Below, in pieces: positions 5,794 to 7,861 of a stretch of 7,861 nucleotides of DNA. The notes beneath the pieces were generated by a model. That model saw nothing but the letters and a program-made list of their open reading frames with translations. It did no database searches and was not told the origin of the DNA. How positions within the stretch are numbered: position 1 is the first letter of the stretch; each line of letters begins with the position of its first letter. Made by a program: the position numbers and the translations under genes. This DNA is from Deltaproteobacteria bacterium (lineage in GTDB: Bacteria; Desulfobacterota; Desulfovibrionia; Desulfovibrionales; Desulfovibrionaceae). Location of the stretch: contig JAJBSY010000065.1 of the NCBI GenBank assembly GCA_020861205.1, forward strand, positions 1 to 7,861, read 5' to 3'.

Positions 5794-6135
5794 TTAGGCG
5801 CCGGGTTCTCCCGGCCGGACTTGTCCGAAAACCGCCAGCCAGACGCAGGGTGAGCTGGTATACGCCACCCGGTGCCTGACATGCCTGGGCAAAAAGAGAT
5901 GATCCCCCCGGGCGAGCGAAACCTCGCTCCCGTCCGGGTAGGCGATGCGGGCCGTTCCCTCGAGAACGGCCACCCACTCGTCCTCGGCCTGGTCGTACCA
6001 GACCCCCTCGGGGGTCACGTGGCCGAGGGACAGTATCCGCTCAACGCGCACGGCGCCGGAAGCGGCGCAGACCGTCTCGGAAAATTCCGGACCGTCCGGC
6101 CGCAAGGATTCGGGAAACAGCAGAAGGTTGTCCAT
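5794..6135 (-). CDS. Small single-domain cupin protein
   Basis: 113 residues forming one cupin beta-barrel, a common stand-alone type of about 100-115 residues with no assigned reaction. Recognisable parts are GHVTPEGVWYDQ (38-49), EDEWVAVLEGTARI (51-64) and GDHLFLPRHVRHRV (77-90). The second cupin motif is intact, with Pro83, His85 and His88. In the first motif the two histidines usually binding metal are replaced (the region reads WYDQ), leaving Glu53 and Gly60. The metal site is therefore non-classical or absent. The ATG at 6135 has a GGAG ribosome site six bases upstream. It lies 77 bases after the membrane-protein gene and about 170 before the GntR gene, on the same strand. A role in sensing or binding a small acid is possible but not shown. 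Confidence 0.8.
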   Translation of the reverse strand: MDNLLLFPESLRPDGPEFSETVCAASGAVRVERILSLGHVTPEGVWYDQAEDEWVAVLEGTARIAYPDGSEVSLARGDHLFLPRHVRHRVAYTSSPCVWLAVFGQVRPGEPGA

Positions 6136-6212
6136 GTCGCACTCCGATCGGGAACGGTCGCGTCGCCCGGAACAGCCCTCCCCGCCCTTGGAAGGCGGCG
6201 CGGCTATGGGTT

Positions 6213-7856
6213 TTACCGGATGACCGCGCGCTTGGTTCCAAAAACGGCCCGCGTCCGCGTAGTTGCAGCAGGCAGCAGGTCCATGCCCGTGAGGCGGCCT
6301 ATGGCGCGCAGGTACTCCTCGTGCCGGGCGAGGTAAAATGACAGAACACCGGCGAAATTCGCACCCACGAGTCCGTCCACGAGCATCTGGCTCATGGCCG
6401 GGATACAGGTGAGTATCATCTGGGAGGAGGCGAATATCTCCCGCTCCTCGGGCGTCAGGGTCGCGAGTTCCTTGACCAGCGCGCTGCGGGCCCGCGGCTG
6501 GTACATCCAGAAATAGAGGAAGTCGAGCGCGTCAATGGCGAGTTCCTCGACCAGGTCCTTGCGGCCCGTTCCCGCGCTTTCCATAAAGGACTCGGGGTTC
6601 CGGAACAGGGCGACGACGTCCTTGTCCGGGAACGCCACCTCCACGCGGCTGACGAAAGCGAACAGCCGGCCGAACTTGGTTTCGTAATCCCAATGGCGGC
6701 TCCGTTCAAAAGCGGCCTTGTCCGCCGGTCCCTCGATAATGGCCGCCACCGTGTCCGACGAGAGTTTGGACAACACAGCGGCGCTCTGTACCAGATACTC
6801 CACGGGCAAGCTGAAAAACACGAATATCCCCATGGCCGCCGAGTCGTACAGGATGGAGACCGGGATGGCGATGACGCTGCGGAACAGGTTGCCGATGACT
6901 GCTTCCCGGGGAAGCCCGCGAAATATGTTGTGCCCCGCGATGTACAGCCCGTTGATGATGGACATCACCGTGTAGAAGAAAGCCGGGTTGCTCGCGGACG
7001 TCACGCCGCAGAGGTCTTCGAGCAGCAGGTTGCGCACGAACAGTTCTAGAAGCGGCACGGAAATGCCCGTGTACAGAAGCGAATCGCTGAGCCGCGACCA
7101 GCTTATGTAATCGTTCCATTTCAAGAGCGGGGTACGCTTCAGGCCCCCGCCGCCGAGAAGGGCCTGCACCACGTTCCGTATTCCCGTGATGCCGAACCAG
7201 ATCAGCGGGCCGAACCAGGCCAGGAACCACCAGCTCTGGGTATACTGGAAGGTCGCCACGGTCAGCAGGAACCCGACCATCACCTTGAAGACGTTCTTGG
7301 CCGTGGTATTCAGGTAGCTGAACCCCGGCGATTCGCACTTTTCGACGCAGGCTTCGCGCAGGGAGAAGGCCGTGCGCCCGTCCCGCATGAAGCCGCCGAG
7401 CGTCACCAGCGAGCGGGCGTTCGGATCGTAGTGCGCGCCCTTCTCGTCCACAAGCCAGGTTTGTTCCTTGATGTCCGTCAGGCTCCCGAGCCAGGGAACG
7501 CGCCTGAAAACCCGCGCGAAAAACCCCCGGATGCCCGTCCGCGGACCGGGAAGGTAGGTCGTCTGGCGGAACACGGGATAGAAAAACGGCAACAGCTTGT
7601 AGGAAACACGACGCTTGACCACCATCGCGCGCGCCCTGGACGGCAGGGTGACCAGCGCGGCAAACCCCATGCCGTGCAGCTTGGCGGATCGGCTCGTGGA
7701 GTCGCTTCCCAGGCGCGTCCCAAGGGGTTTTATCGAATAAAAACTTTGCAGTTTCGGGATGTTGCATAAGATTTCCCGGAACAGGCGCGCGCGCTCGGAC
7801 GTATCGCCCTCGGCCTCCTCGATTGCGCCCAGATACTTCCGGATCAGGGGTTTCAA
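6213..7856 (-). CDS. Multi-pass membrane protein of unknown function (5' end possibly outside the window)
   Basis: At least 547 residues. The frame is open to the window edge and the first possible start shown is a TTG only five bases inside it, so the true start may lie beyond. I do not recognise a named family. The N-terminal ~180 residues are basic and soluble-looking, with KRRVSYKLLPFFYPVFRQ (81-98). A central hydrophobic region has about five or six probable membrane helices (roughly 188-203, 208-226, 258-280, 292-309, 321-337, 339-358). Between them are striking polar motifs: GIRNVVQALLGGGGL (225-239), KWNDYISWSRLSDSLLYTG (246-264) and GHNIFRGLPREAVIGNLFRS (308-327). A soluble helical C-terminal part of about 190 residues ends KRAVIR. 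The dense conserved-looking motifs suggest a real, constrained protein rather than a fortuitous frame. Function and link to the por genes are unknown. Confidence 0.75.
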   Translation of the reverse strand: MKPLIRKYLGAIEEAEGDTSERARLFREILCNIPKLQSFYSIKPLGTRLGSDSTSRSAKLHGMGFAALVTLPSRARAMVVKRRVSYKLLPFFYPVFRQTTYLPGPRTGIRGFFARVFRRVPWLGSLTDIKEQTWLVDEKGAHYDPNARSLVTLGGFMRDGRTAFSLREACVEKCESPGFSYLNTTAKNVFKVMVGFLLTVATFQYTQSWWFLAWFGPLIWFGITGIRNVVQALLGGGGLKRTPLLKWNDYISWSRLSDSLLYTGISVPLLELFVRNLLLEDLCGVTSASNPAFFYTVMSIINGLYIAGHNIFRGLPREAVIGNLFRSVIAIPVSILYDSAAMGIFVFFSLPVEYLVQSAAVLSKLSSDTVAAIIEGPADKAAFERSRHWDYETKFGRLFAFVSRVEVAFPDKDVVALFRNPESFMESAGTGRKDLVEELAIDALDFLYFWMYQPRARSALVKELATLTPEEREIFASSQMILTCIPAMSQMLVDGLVGANFAGVLSFYLARHEEYLRAIGRLTGMDLLPAATTRTRAVFGTKRAVIR

Positions 7857-7861
7857 GGCGA

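Noticed and set aside
5857..5864. GTATAC occurrence inside the cupin gene as a third operator
   Set aside because: It lacks the flanking T/A bases of the two promoter palindromes and lies within coding sequence; the same holds for the GTATAC near 7239.
6136..6212. Possible terminator after the membrane-protein gene (CCGCCTT paired with AAGGGCGG)
   Set aside because: The stem needs a bulge and no T-run follows on the minus strand, so it is not supported as an intrinsic terminator.
6706..7767. Second minus-strand frame of 353 codons inside the membrane-protein gene
   Set aside because: It is out of frame with the 547-residue frame, is rich in Arg, Gly, His and Pro as expected of a shifted GC-rich frame, and lacks the membrane helices.

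Overview
The window reads as GC-rich bacterial chromosome with every recognisable gene on the minus strand, so the gene order runs from right to left. The core is an oxygen-sensitive 2-oxoacid:ferredoxin oxidoreductase split into four subunits, which points to a strict anaerobe. The overall style (GC-rich, small cupin, FadR-type GntR, CoA-transferase) would fit Desulfobacterota such as a Desulfovibrionaceae member. That placement is an inference from memory of similar genes, not a search result.

Layout in transcription order. (1) 7856-6213: a large multi-pass membrane protein of unknown function whose reading frame is still open at the window edge, so its 5' end may be missing. (2) 6135-5794: a small single-domain cupin. 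(3) 5623-4967: a FadR-type GntR regulator, preceded by a plausible promoter with a TGTATACA palindrome just downstream of the -10. (4) 4966-4583: a non-coding stretch with small hairpins and a second promoter; here a 14-bp palindrome with the same core lies between -35 and -10. (5) 4582-324: a tightly packed operon in the order gamma, delta, alpha, beta of a pyruvate-type ferredoxin oxidoreductase, followed by a CoA-transferase of the acetyl-CoA hydrolase / 4-hydroxybutyrate CoA-transferase family. (6) 323-1: non-coding DNA with a strong 15-bp hairpin that probably ends the operon, then about 110 bases of very AT-rich sequence.

Proposed working together: the four-subunit enzyme oxidatively decarboxylates a 2-oxoacid to an acyl-CoA and passes electrons to ferredoxin. 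The CoA-transferase would then move the CoA to another carboxylic acid and release the free acid, sparing ATP. The GntR protein probably represses both the operon and itself through the two matching palindromes, and is presumably relieved by a carboxylate or acyl effector. The 2-oxoacid substrate (pyruvate is the default guess), the CoA acceptor and the effector cannot be read from the sequence. I see no defence system, mobile element, CRISPR array, tRNA or rRNA. The least described item is the membrane protein.
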